DNA of 16,169 nt from an uncultured Olsenella sp. GTDB taxonomy: Bacteria; Actinomycetota; Coriobacteriia; Coriobacteriales; Atopobiaceae. Location: NCBI GenBank assembly GCA_947253595.1, contig CAMXZR010000032.1:1-16169 (forward strand), given 5' to 3'. Made by a program: the position numbers and the translations under genes. Positions 1 through 6,711 of the stretch are shown piece by piece. Under the pieces are notes generated by a model. It had not been told where the DNA came from. It saw only the letters and a list, made by a program, of their open reading frames with translations, and did not search any database. Each line of letters starts with the position of its first letter. The first letter of the stretch is position 1.

Positions 1-693
1 GGCTACCACCTGCAGCAGGCCATCGGCGCCTCCATGCACAAGGCCTACAAGCGCTGGCACGTCGCTTCCGTCGTCACCCAGATCGAGGTCGACCCCGACG
101 ATCCTGCGTTCCAGAACCCCACCAAGCCTATCGGCGCATTCCTCACCAAGGAGCAGGCTGATGCCGAGAAGGCCGCTCACCCCGAGATGACCTTCGTCGA
201 GGACTCCGGCCGCGGCTACCGCCGTGTCGTTGCCTCCCCCGAGCCCAAGAAGATCGTCGAGTACGAGAGCATCCTCAACCTCCTCGACAACCAGTTCATC
301 GTCATCGCCTGCGGTGGCGGCGGCATCCCCGTCGTGCGTGACTACAGCGACAAGGGCGCCTACAAGGGCGTCGCCGCCGTCATTGACAAGGACATGGGCG
401 GCGAGCTCCTCGGCGAGGACTGCGACGCCGACGTCCTGGTCTTGCTGACGGCCGTCGACTACGTCGCCATCAACTTTGGCAAGCCCGACCAGAAGGACCT
501 CGAGGAAATCACCGTCGAGGAGGCCAAGAAGTACGTCGAGGAGGGCCAGTTCGGCAAGGGCTCCATGGAGCCCAAGGTCAAGGCCGGTATCAAGTTTGCC
601 GAAAGCCGTCCCGGCCGCGTCTGCATCATCGGCTCCCTCGAGAAGGCTGCCGAGGCCATGGCCGGCACTTCGGGCACCCGCATCATCGCCTAG
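1..693 (+). CDS. arcC: Carbamate kinase, C-terminal part (5' truncated by window edge)
   Basis: Carbamate kinase makes ATP and carbamate from carbamoyl phosphate and ADP, the last step of the arginine deiminase pathway in the cytoplasm. The reading frame is open from base 1, so the true start lies outside the window. About 230 residues are visible, against roughly 310 for the family. Family landmarks are clear: the GYHLQQAIG stretch at the left edge, the glycine-rich CGGGGIPV loop, the AAVIDKD segment, LLTAVDYVAINFG, and a GKGSMEPKV motif near the C-terminus, followed by the usual GTRI-like ending. These distinguish it from other amino acid kinases. Neighbouring arc genes would be expected upstream but cannot be seen. 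It ends in TAG and converges on a minus-strand acetyltransferase gene, with a long hairpin between them. Confidence 0.95.
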   Translation, partial: GYHLQQAIGASMHKAYKRWHVASVVTQIEVDPDDPAFQNPTKPIGAFLTKEQADAEKAAHPEMTFVEDSGRGYRRVVASPEPKKIVEYESILNLLDNQFIVIACGGGGIPVVRDYSDKGAYKGVAAVIDKDMGGELLGEDCDADVLVLLTAVDYVAINFGKPDQKDLEEITVEEAKKYVEEGQFGKGSMEPKVKAGIKFAESRPGRVCIIGSLEKAAEAMAGTSGTRIIA

Positions 694-740
694 TTCGTCT
701 GGATCATCTTGCGGTGGGCGTGCGAGCCGCCGCGTACAAA

Positions 741-774
741 GGGGAGGGGCATGCGACTTCGCGTGCCCCTCCCC
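741..774. terminator. Bidirectional terminator hairpin between arcC and GNAT gene
   Basis: A 16-bp inverted repeat (741-756 with 759-774, one G-U pair) forms a strong GC-rich hairpin whose tip would open to a small loop. It lies between two convergent stop codons. Read on the minus strand it is followed by TTTGT, so it best fits the end of the acetyltransferase transcript. On the plus strand there is no T-run, so termination of arcC there is less certain. Confidence 0.75.
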
Positions 775-825
775 CTCCATGTCCGCCGTGCGGTGGTCGT
801 TTTGGCGCGCACGCAGGGGCCGGTC

Positions 826-1458
826 TTAGCCGAGCTCCTTGCCATAGAGGTAGACGGTGAGGGGGCTTCCGTCCGCACCGTCTACCTCGTGCGCGGATAT
901 CCTGCTTAGCCCACGGTACTCGTAATAGCCCCAGTCGCACTCGTCGTCGGTCGTGAGGAAGAAGCCTGACGCGCCCGTGAGCGCGATCATGGAGGACATG
1001 CGGTCGAAGAGGCCGCTGCCGATGCCCAGCCCATGGGCGTCGGGGCTGACGGCGAGGAGGGTCATCTGTGCCTGGGAGAAGCGCTCGCCCTCGCGGGAGT
1101 AGCCCGTGGCCAGCGAGAGCTCGCTGCGGTCGACGGACAGGGACGACTCCAGCTCCTCGGCCAGGCCGAGCCGTCTCGCCTCGCCTGCGAGCTCGTCGCG
1201 GATCCCCTCCCAGCGAGCGACCCTGCGCTCGAACCCGTCGCGTGCCAGCACGACGCCCAGCACGCGATTGCCGATGCTGGCGACGAGGCCAAGGGGAGAG
1301 ATGGCAAGGTAGGTCGCCGCCGCGAGTCGGCCCGCTCGAGGGGCGACGAGCTCGTCGAGTCCGGAGCACCAGAGCCTCTCGTAGAGGCTTGCTACCGCGT
1401 CGAAGTCCGTCTCCTCCAGAGGGCGGTAGACGACTTGCTCCCGCGCGAGCTGTGCCAT
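826..1458 (-). CDS. GNAT family N-acetyltransferase
   Basis: This 210-residue protein looks like a GCN5-related N-acetyltransferase, which moves the acetyl group of acetyl-CoA to an amine. The substrate cannot be told from sequence. The N-terminus (YRPLEETDFDAVASLYERLW, about residues 11-30) matches the first strand and helix of the fold. Residues 132-154 contain the acetyl-CoA-binding motif A, with a beta strand (MTLLAVSPDA) followed by HGLGIGSGLFDRM, where the pyrophosphate loop reads H-G-L-G-I-G. The C-terminal part (CDWGYYEYRGL) fits motif B. The start was chosen because GGAAGGGA lies about 8 nt upstream of ATG. It is a lone gene, divergent from the 1560-2231 gene and convergent with arcC. 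The middle stretch (about 60-130) is longer than in minimal GNAT proteins. Confidence 0.85.
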   Translation of the reverse strand: MAQLAREQVVYRPLEETDFDAVASLYERLWCSGLDELVAPRAGRLAAATYLAISPLGLVASIGNRVLGVVLARDGFERRVARWEGIRDELAGEARRLGLAEELESSLSVDRSELSLATGYSREGERFSQAQMTLLAVSPDAHGLGIGSGLFDRMSSMIALTGASGFFLTTDDECDWGYYEYRGLSRISAHEVDGADGSPLTVYLYGKELG

Positions 1459-1491
1459 TTCTGGTTCCCTTCCATGGGTATTGAGGTGGGT

Positions 1492-1503
1492 GGTCTCTAG
1501 ACC
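1492..1503. promoter_or_regulatory. Short inverted repeat in the divergent intergenic region
   Basis: GGTCT-CT-AGACC is a 5-bp inverted repeat with a two-base centre, in the 101-bp gap between the divergent acetyltransferase and aminotransferase-like genes. It could be a small operator. There is no convincing -35/-10 pair on either strand, so the function is a guess. Confidence 0.2.
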
Positions 1504-1559
1504 ATATCATTTCGGGTTGTTGACGTACGCTCGGAGCGACCGCCCGAGAAGGGAAAAAC

Positions 1560-2231
1560 ATGCCCGAACCCACACCCTATGACAGTGACTTCATGCTCGG
1601 CGAGCCCGCCCTCGTCTGTCGCTGGCGCCTCTCCGGCGCCACTCTTCCCCTCGAGAACCGTCACCTTCGTGCCCTGGGCCGCAGACAGGTGGGCGACGTT
1701 CCCCTGGACGACAAGCTTGTGGCTTGGGCCAAGCAGCACATAGAGTGGACCCTCTCTTCGGGTGCCTCGGAGCACCCCGACGGCGTGCTCATGCTTCTGG
1801 TGGACGAGCGCGGCAGGGCTGCCATGACCGTGGGTCCCTACGAGCCCCTCTCGGATTGCCGCCTTCCCGCCCTACTAGCCCGTGTCGATCTCGCGCAGCG
1901 AGAGGGAGACCGGACGGGCATCGCTCCCGAGGCCCTCTGGGCGATCGTGGACGGCGAGCTCGTCTGGGGCCTGGAAGACGGATGCACAGCCTCCGGCGCG
2001 TCCTCGCTCGTCGAGGACCTCGCGCGCACGTTGGGGCTGCCCGTCGAGCGTCGGGCGAGTCTCCTCGACGACGTCAGGTCAGGGTGGCTCGCCTTCGACG
2101 AGGCCTTCGTCGTCTCTGACGAGCACGGTGTGGTCCTGCCCGATGGGGTGTCCGGGCCGGTGGGTCGTCGCTTCCTCGAGGGATACCAGGCGCTGCTCGA
2201 TAAGGCGCGTGGGCAGAGGGGGAATTCCTAG
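1560..2231 (+). CDS. Class IV aminotransferase-like protein lacking an obvious PLP lysine
   Basis: I do not recognise a named family for this 223-residue protein, but its layout resembles class IV PLP enzymes (branched-chain aminotransferase, aminodeoxychorismate lyase). The N-terminal LPLENRHLRALG (about 29-40) is like the LxxHLxRL helix. Residues 128-160 (AIVDGELVWGLEDGCTASG, then a helix ending LGLPVERR) resemble the segment leading to the cofactor phosphate site. Residues 180-210 (DEAFVVSDEHGVVLP and GPVGRRFLEGYQ) resemble the family C-terminus. It is shorter than the usual 270-300 residues, and its only lysines are K52, K58 and K215, none at the expected catalytic place, so it is probably not a working transaminase. 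AAGGGA lies 6 nt before ATG. Cytoplasmic, with no signal peptide. It converges on yitT. Confidence 0.6.
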   Translation: MPEPTPYDSDFMLGEPALVCRWRLSGATLPLENRHLRALGRRQVGDVPLDDKLVAWAKQHIEWTLSSGASEHPDGVLMLLVDERGRAAMTVGPYEPLSDCRLPALLARVDLAQREGDRTGIAPEALWAIVDGELVWGLEDGCTASGASSLVEDLARTLGLPVERRASLLDDVRSGWLAFDEAFVVSDEHGVVLPDGVSGPVGRRFLEGYQALLDKARGQRGNS

Positions 2232-2297
2232 GGCACCATGCCGCACCTCTCGCCCGAGATGGCCGACCCTGGTCGCACCCTGGGGTCGGCGCGGTGC
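2232..2297. terminator. Imperfect long hairpin between two convergent genes
   Basis: Nested inverted repeats span the gap: GGCACC (2232-2237) with GGTGCC (2292-2297), and GCCGACCC (2262-2269) with GGGTCGGC (2283-2290). It sits exactly between two stop codons that face each other. There is no T-run on either side, so it may be a weak or factor-assisted bidirectional terminator. Confidence 0.4.
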
Positions 2298-2299
2298 CG

Positions 2300-3217
2300 T
2301 CAGACGCCGCGAAAGCCCCTGCCGATTATCTCGGAGCTGTTCACGATGGTCATGAAGGCCCCGGGGTCCGACTTGCGCAGGTGGTTGCGCAGCTTGTTCG
2401 CCTCGCGGCGGCTGAGCACGGTGACCAGCACGCGCTCCTCCCTTCCGCTGAAGCCTCCCCACTCCTGGCGGACGGTCGCCGTGCGGTGCAGGACGGTCAC
2501 GACGAAGCGGAGCACCTCGTCGGGATTGCGGCTGATCACGGTGCAGACCTTGAGGGTGTTGATGCCCTCGATGAACACGTCCACGAAGAAGGCCTTTGCG
2601 AGAAGTCCCAGCACGCAGTAGAGGCCCGTCCGCGGTCCGTAGATGACGGCCGCAGAGGCAACGATCAGGGCGTCCACCACCATGAGGGCTTTGCCTATCT
2701 CGAGCGACGAGTGCCTCTTCAGGATCATGGCGAGGATGTCGGTGCCCCCCGTCGAGGCACCGATGTTGAACACAATGGCGCTCCCCACCGCAGGGAGAAG
2801 CACCGCGAAGACCAGCTCGAGGAGGGTGTCGTCGGTGAGGGGGTGGGGCATGGGCATCAGCAGCTCGAGGACGCTGATGTACGCCGAGAGGGCGAAGGAC
2901 GTGTACACCGTCCAGCCCATGGTCTTGCGGTCGAGGAAGACGAGGCCCAGCACCACCAGCAGGGCGTTGATCACCCACATGAAGGCGCTCACGGGAAGGT
3001 CGGGAAAGAGCGTTGAGAGGATGATGGAGATGCCCGACGTTCCGCCCAGGGCGAAGTGGTTGGGTGACTTGAAGAGCTCGATCCCCAGGGACGAGAGGAA
3101 GATGCCCAAGTTGAGCGTGGCGAAGAAGCGCAGCCTGCCAGGATGCTCCCTCCTCCTCGCGATGCGTACGGACTCTTCGATCTGCGAGGGGGAGAGCTCC
3201 TCCTGAATGCCTGACAT
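2300..3217 (-). CDS. YitT family membrane protein with C-terminal DUF2179 domain
   Basis: This 305-residue integral membrane protein belongs to the YitT (DUF161/DUF2179) family, whose members have unknown or poorly defined transport roles. A cytoplasmic N-terminal stretch of about 30 residues is followed by roughly five hydrophobic segments (about 31-48, 58-70, 76-95, 104-121, 134-152, with more at 178-215). The glycine-rich repeats GGTSGIS (58-64) and GASTGGTD (153-160) are family hallmarks. Residues about 222-300 form the soluble DUF2179 domain (TLKVCTVISRNPDEV ... VTVLSRREANKLRNHL ... AFMTIVNSSEIIGRGF). The ATG at 3217 was chosen because the hydrophobic core follows it at a normal distance and AAAGGGA lies about 11 nt upstream. 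A longer in-frame extension would run across the putative promoter. The gene is divergent from queT. Confidence 0.9.
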   Translation of the reverse strand: MSGIQEELSPSQIEESVRIARRREHPGRLRFFATLNLGIFLSSLGIELFKSPNHFALGGTSGISIILSTLFPDLPVSAFMWVINALLVVLGLVFLDRKTMGWTVYTSFALSAYISVLELLMPMPHPLTDDTLLELVFAVLLPAVGSAIVFNIGASTGGTDILAMILKRHSSLEIGKALMVVDALIVASAAVIYGPRTGLYCVLGLLAKAFFVDVFIEGINTLKVCTVISRNPDEVLRFVVTVLHRTATVRQEWGGFSGREERVLVTVLSRREANKLRNHLRKSDPGAFMTIVNSSEIIGRGFRGV

Positions 3218-3278
3218 CACCCAGTCATCCCTTTGACATCTGATGTGCCGCGGCCCCTCTGGCCGCAGCGGCCACGCC

Positions 3279-3307
3279 ATGATGCGGTGGGCGGGTGCTC
3301 GTGTCAA
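3279..3307 (-). promoter_or_regulatory. Candidate sigma-70-type promoter for yitT
   Basis: On the minus strand a perfect TTGACA (3307 to 3302) is followed after 17 bp by CATCAT (3284 to 3279), which matches TATAAT at four of six positions. It points to the yitT start about 60 bp downstream. The leader would contain the GCGGCC hairpin at 3250-3266 and the ACATC-T-GATGT inverted repeat at 3236-3246. Confidence 0.45.
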
Positions 3308-3312
3308 GGAGT

Positions 3313-3333
3313 CTGGGCGAGGCATCCGCCCAG
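3313..3333. promoter_or_regulatory. Perfect 7-bp inverted repeat upstream of queT
   Basis: CTGGGCG (3313-3319) and CGCCCAG (3327-3333) are separated by a 7-nt loop. It lies just upstream of a TAGAAT (3357-3362) that could be the queT -10 element; no -35 is recognisable. It also lies just upstream of the yitT promoter candidate. It may be an operator for one or both genes, or part of a structured leader if transcription starts further upstream. Confidence 0.3.
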
Positions 3334-3414
3334 GGGGCGCGAACCGTAGGTGAGGGTAGAATGGACTGACTCGCGCTACCGATGGGCCGCGTGCCCGCAG
3401 AAGGAGGTTCCACG

Positions 3415-4041
3415 TTGTTCGCTTCTCCCAACTCAACTAAGAAGCAGCTCACACCCACCCGCATCACCCGCATCGCCACCATCGCGGCGCTGTATGCCGC
3501 GCTAACCCTGACGTGCATGGTCTTCCTGGGTGGCCTCTCGTGGGGGCCCGTCCAGCTCAGGATATCCGAGGCGGTCTGCGTCCTGGCCCTCCTTACGGCG
3601 GATGCCGTTCCCGGCCTGGCCCTGGGCTGCGCCATTGCCAACATCGCAAACATAGCTCTCTCGGGCACAGGCCTCCTGGGCCTTCTGGACGTGGTCTTCG
3701 GCACCCTGGCCACGACCCTGGGGGCGCTCGTCACCTGGAGGCTGCGCGACCGCCCCTCCCTCGCCCTGCTGGGCCCCGTCCTCACCAACGGTCTCATCGT
3801 CCCCGCCTACCTGCCCCTGCTCCTGCAGGGCCTGGGCTTCTATACCATTCCCTTCACCTCGATCGCCCTTGACGGTGCCTATCCCGCCATGTACCTCTTC
3901 GGCCTTGTCGCCACGGGCCTCGGCGAGGGGCTGGTGCTCTACGTCCTGGGGCTCCCCCTCTTCAGGGCGCTCCTTGCGAGTCCGCTGCCCCAACGGCTCC
4001 GGCAGGACGAGGACGCGTCGTCGTCGGCGGAGGGGGTATAG
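3415..4041 (+). CDS. queT: QueT family transporter (queuosine precursor uptake), TTG start
   Basis: This 208-residue membrane protein matches the QueT family, the substrate-binding S component of ECF transporters that take up queuosine precursors such as preQ1. It shows about five to six hydrophobic segments and the family motif GPVQLRISEAVCVLALLTADAVPG (residues 44-67 region), followed by GCAIANI and a TNGLIVPAYLPLLLQG segment. I place the start at TTG 3415, because a strong AAGGAGG (3401-3407) lies 7 nt upstream. The in-frame ATG at 3382 would put that site inside the gene. The shared ECF module is not in the window. The stop codon is 3 nt before the next gene, so the two are very likely co-transcribed. 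The acidic, serine-rich C-terminus (DEDASSSAEGV) is probably cytoplasmic. No preQ1 riboswitch is evident upstream. Confidence 0.88.
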   Translation: MFASPNSTKKQLTPTRITRIATIAALYAALTLTCMVFLGGLSWGPVQLRISEAVCVLALLTADAVPGLALGCAIANIANIALSGTGLLGLLDVVFGTLATTLGALVTWRLRDRPSLALLGPVLTNGLIVPAYLPLLLQGLGFYTIPFTSIALDGAYPAMYLFGLVATGLGEGLVLYVLGLPLFRALLASPLPQRLRQDEDASSSAEGV

Positions 4042-4044
4042 CCC

Positions 4045-5271
4045 TTGAACCCCGTCGTGGTCATCCCCTCCTACTGGACCTGGCAGGACGAGCCGCTCGA
4101 AATCGGGCGGGTTGGCGCGTATGACCATGCGACGCCCATAGCCAAGCCCCTTCCCGAACTCGAAAGCTGCCTGTCCTCGCTGGAGGGGGTGCGCGGGGTG
4201 CTGAGGGTTGTGGTCCTCCTCGTGGCACCGCGCTCCTGCGCCGAGGGCGCCCGTGCTCGGGTGGACGCCATCTGCCGTGCCCACCCGCGCCTGAACCCGC
4301 TGGTGGTGGACCAGCGCGAGGCTGATCTGGTGACTCGTGCCATCGAGTCCATAGCGCCCAAGATGGACAGGGAGAGCGTCTCGCTCAGGGGGTACGGCGC
4401 CATTCGCAACATGGGCCTCGCCGTGGCGGCCATCCTGGGCCACGACGTGGTGGTCTTCATGGATGACGACGAAGTGGCGCTGGACGAGGACTTCCTCATC
4501 GATGCCCTCTTCGGTCTGGGTCTGGCCAACAGGCAGGGTCTGCCCATCGTGGCGAAGAGCGGCCACTTCCTCGACCGCTCCGACTCTCCCTACGCGGACG
4601 TGTCGAAGCCGCACTGGCGCGACCGCCACTGGGCCAAGCGGGTGGAGTTCAACCAGTGGATGCATCGCGCGCAGGCCGGCACGCGCATCTCCCGCTCGAA
4701 CTACGTCTGCGGGGGCTGCTTCACCGTCGCGGCGCAGGCATTCTGCAGCGTCGCATTCGATCCGGCCATACCCAGGGGAGAGGACCTCGACTACCTGTTC
4801 GACCTGCGCATGCATGGCCTGGACGTATGGTTTGACAACCAGTGGCGCGTGCGCCACCTGCCGCCCGAATGCCCCTCGCGTGCCGCGCGCTTCCTGCAGG
4901 ACGCGTACCGATGGGAGTACGAGGTCGCCAAGCTGCGCTTCGCCAACTCGAGCATCGGCCTCCATCAGGTGAGGCCCGAGTCACTCAGGCCCTATCCCAG
5001 CGAATGGGTCTCTCCCGAGGTGAGCCGCAGGATTGCCCTGACCTCGCTCCTTCGTGCCATCGCGGGGCCGGAACGCGGCGCCTACCTGGGGATCTTCCTG
5101 CGCGGACGTCACAAGGCAAAGGCCTGGGCGGAGCGCTATTGCTCGAGCTACTTCGGCTTCCAGACCTACTGGCCCAAGATCATGGGCACGCTTTGGCAGG
5201 ACTCGCTGCTGGCCAGGCGGATTGTCAGCAGCGGAACGCCCGCAAAGCAGGGCGGTGGCGCACATGCATAG
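4045..5271 (+). CDS. GT-A-fold glycosyltransferase-like protein, TTG start
   Basis: This 408-residue soluble protein looks like a family 2-type (GT-A fold) glycosyltransferase. The N-terminus VVVIPSYW (4-11) is the usual first strand. RGYGAIRNMGL (115-125) resembles the RNxG helix, VVFMDDDEV (136-144) holds a DDD metal and nucleotide-sugar site at 140-142, and RGEDLDYLFDLRMHG (244-258) fits the ED acceptor-side motif. The C-terminal 120 residues are rich in aromatic and basic residues. It has no membrane segment, so it probably acts at the inner membrane face or in the cytoplasm. Its donor and acceptor are unknown. The TTG start at 4045 is supported by GGAGGGGG 8 nt upstream and by its position 3 nt after queT. 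It overlaps the histidine kinase start by 8 nt, which suggests translational coupling. Cell-wall or surface glycan work is a guess from the LytS/LytTR neighbours. Confidence 0.75.
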   Translation: MNPVVVIPSYWTWQDEPLEIGRVGAYDHATPIAKPLPELESCLSSLEGVRGVLRVVVLLVAPRSCAEGARARVDAICRAHPRLNPLVVDQREADLVTRAIESIAPKMDRESVSLRGYGAIRNMGLAVAAILGHDVVVFMDDDEVALDEDFLIDALFGLGLANRQGLPIVAKSGHFLDRSDSPYADVSKPHWRDRHWAKRVEFNQWMHRAQAGTRISRSNYVCGGCFTVAAQAFCSVAFDPAIPRGEDLDYLFDLRMHGLDVWFDNQWRVRHLPPECPSRAARFLQDAYRWEYEVAKLRFANSSIGLHQVRPESLRPYPSEWVSPEVSRRIALTSLLRAIAGPERGAYLGIFLRGRHKAKAWAERYCSSYFGFQTYWPKIMGTLWQDSLLARRIVSSGTPAKQGGGAHA

Positions 5272-6625
5272 GTTCGTGACGTCCCACTTCAGGCTCTTCG
5301 TGAACACGCTCCTGGTGGCATCGTCTCTCGTGCTGCTCGTGCTCCTGGGATGGGGCATAGGCATGAGCAACATCACCGCGGCTGTGGTTGCGGGGGTGGG
5401 GCTTGCCGTCGTGATCGTGGCCGGGGGATCTGCCCTCATGGCACCCGACGACATGAGGTCGCAGGCGACCGAGAGGACCCTGCGCGTCGCGTCCGGCACC
5501 CTCCGCCAGATGTCCGGCGGCCTCAGCCGCGAGAGCGCCATGGCAGTCTGCCAACTCGTCCTGCCCGAGACGACGGCCTCGGCAATAGCCATCAGCGACG
5601 ACAGACGGACCATCGCCTTCGTGGGGGACGAACTCTCGGGCTTCAAGGTGGGTGCCCTCAACAGCGACCCCACCCGGGAGGTTCTGGCAAGCGGCCACGT
5701 ACAGACCTTCACCAACCTGGACTGGGACGAGTGGGCCGACGCCGAGGTGGGCCTCTCGAGCGACGCCCGAGAGCAGGTGCTTCCCGTGGGGATCATCGCG
5801 CCCCTCGAGGTCGCCGGCCGTATGGTGGGGACCTTCAAGCTCTACTACCGCCACGGCCGCGACGTCGATCGCACCCAGCTCGCCATTGCGCGCGGCTTCG
5901 CCGAGCTCCTCTCGACCCAGCTCTCTGCCTATGAGCTGGACCGCCAGGCCGAGCTCACGGCACGTGCCGAGGTCAAGGCCCTGCAGGCCCAGATCAACCC
6001 CCACTTCCTCTTTAACGCGCTCAACACCATGGCATCGCTCACGCGGACCGACCCCGCGCGCGCCCGCGAGCTCCTGCGCGAGTTCGCCGTCTTCTACCGC
6101 CGCACGCTCGAGAGCTCCGAGCAGCTCATTCCCCTGGAGGAGGAGCTGGAGCAGACGCGCCGCTACCTCAAGATCGAGAAGGCGCGCTTCGGGGACGACC
6201 GGATCGTAGAGACCGAGCGCGTGGAGTCGACCTGCGGCAAGGTGCGCGTGCCGGGCTTCCTGGTCCAGCCCATCGTGGAGAACGCGGTGCGTCACGCCAT
6301 GAGCGACGAGGGGCCGCTCCACATCGACGTGCAGGTGGTCTCGGATGGGGGAGACATACTCATCGCCGTCGCCGACGACGGCCTCGGCATGAGCGAGGAG
6401 GTCGCCAACGGCCTGCTCCAGGCGAGCGCGCGGGGACGGGGCGTGTCCAGAAGCGACGAGGGCACGGGCATCGCCCTGCGCAACGTGGCCGAGCGCGTAG
6501 AGCGCTTCTTCGGAACGGGCTCGGGGGTCGAGATCATGAGCCGCGAGGGAGCGGGGACCTGCGTAACGCTGAGGCTCGTGGGCGTCGCGCCCACAAGGGG
6601 CGCGGACTTGCATGAACAGGCGTAA
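5264..6625 (+). CDS. LytS-type membrane sensor histidine kinase
   Basis: A 453-residue sensor kinase of the LytS/His_kinase (PF06580-like) class, which autophosphorylates on histidine and passes the phosphate to a LytTR regulator. Two hydrophobic segments (about 11-30 and 36-57) form a short hairpin in the membrane with almost no extracellular loop. Residues about 70-215 look like a GAF-type sensory domain. The phospho-acceptor motif ALQAQINPHFLFNALNTM has H247. The ATPase domain follows, with N340 (IVENAVRHAM), VADDGLGM (369-376) and EGTGIALRNV (399-408). ATG 5264 is chosen because the first membrane helix follows at once and it overlaps the glycosyltransferase stop by 8 nt; a longer frame upstream lies inside that gene. 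The nearly loop-free membrane part suggests sensing within the membrane or through the GAF-like domain. Confidence 0.92.
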   Translation: MHRFVTSHFRLFVNTLLVASSLVLLVLLGWGIGMSNITAAVVAGVGLAVVIVAGGSALMAPDDMRSQATERTLRVASGTLRQMSGGLSRESAMAVCQLVLPETTASAIAISDDRRTIAFVGDELSGFKVGALNSDPTREVLASGHVQTFTNLDWDEWADAEVGLSSDAREQVLPVGIIAPLEVAGRMVGTFKLYYRHGRDVDRTQLAIARGFAELLSTQLSAYELDRQAELTARAEVKALQAQINPHFLFNALNTMASLTRTDPARARELLREFAVFYRRTLESSEQLIPLEEELEQTRRYLKIEKARFGDDRIVETERVESTCGKVRVPGFLVQPIVENAVRHAMSDEGPLHIDVQVVSDGGDILIAVADDGLGMSEEVANGLLQASARGRGVSRSDEGTGIALRNVAERVERFFGTGSGVEIMSREGAGTCVTLRLVGVAPTRGADLHEQA

Positions 6626-6682
6626 GATGGTGCTTTGGGCCCTGACGAGGCCATTGGGGTATTCGTAGGCATTCGCATACCG

Positions 6683-6692
6683 CCGCCGGCGG
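6683..6692. promoter_or_regulatory. 10-bp GC palindrome before the LytTR regulator
   Basis: CCGCC-GGCGG is a perfect palindrome in the 86-nt gap between kinase and regulator genes, just ahead of the ribosome site GGAAGAAAG (6691-6699). It could hide that site in a small RNA stem or act as an operator. It is short and GC-rich, so chance is a real possibility. Confidence 0.2.
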
Positions 6693-6711
6693 AAGAAAGT
6701 TGGCTGATTGC

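Noticed and set aside
3313..3333. preQ1 riboswitch upstream of queT
   Set aside because: The hairpin lacks the A-rich tail and pseudoknot partner of preQ1-I, and I cannot fit the other classes by eye; it also lies upstream of the likely -10 box.
3502..4965. Long minus-strand open frame (487 codons) opposite queT and the glycosyltransferase gene
   Set aside because: Low-complexity, E/G/H/V-rich translation without family similarity; it is the shadow of two well-supported plus-strand genes in GC-rich DNA.
5054..5263. Longer N-terminus of the histidine kinase starting inside the glycosyltransferase gene
   Set aside because: The extra 70 residues have no family similarity and are an overlapping frame of the upstream gene; the first membrane helix follows ATG 5264.
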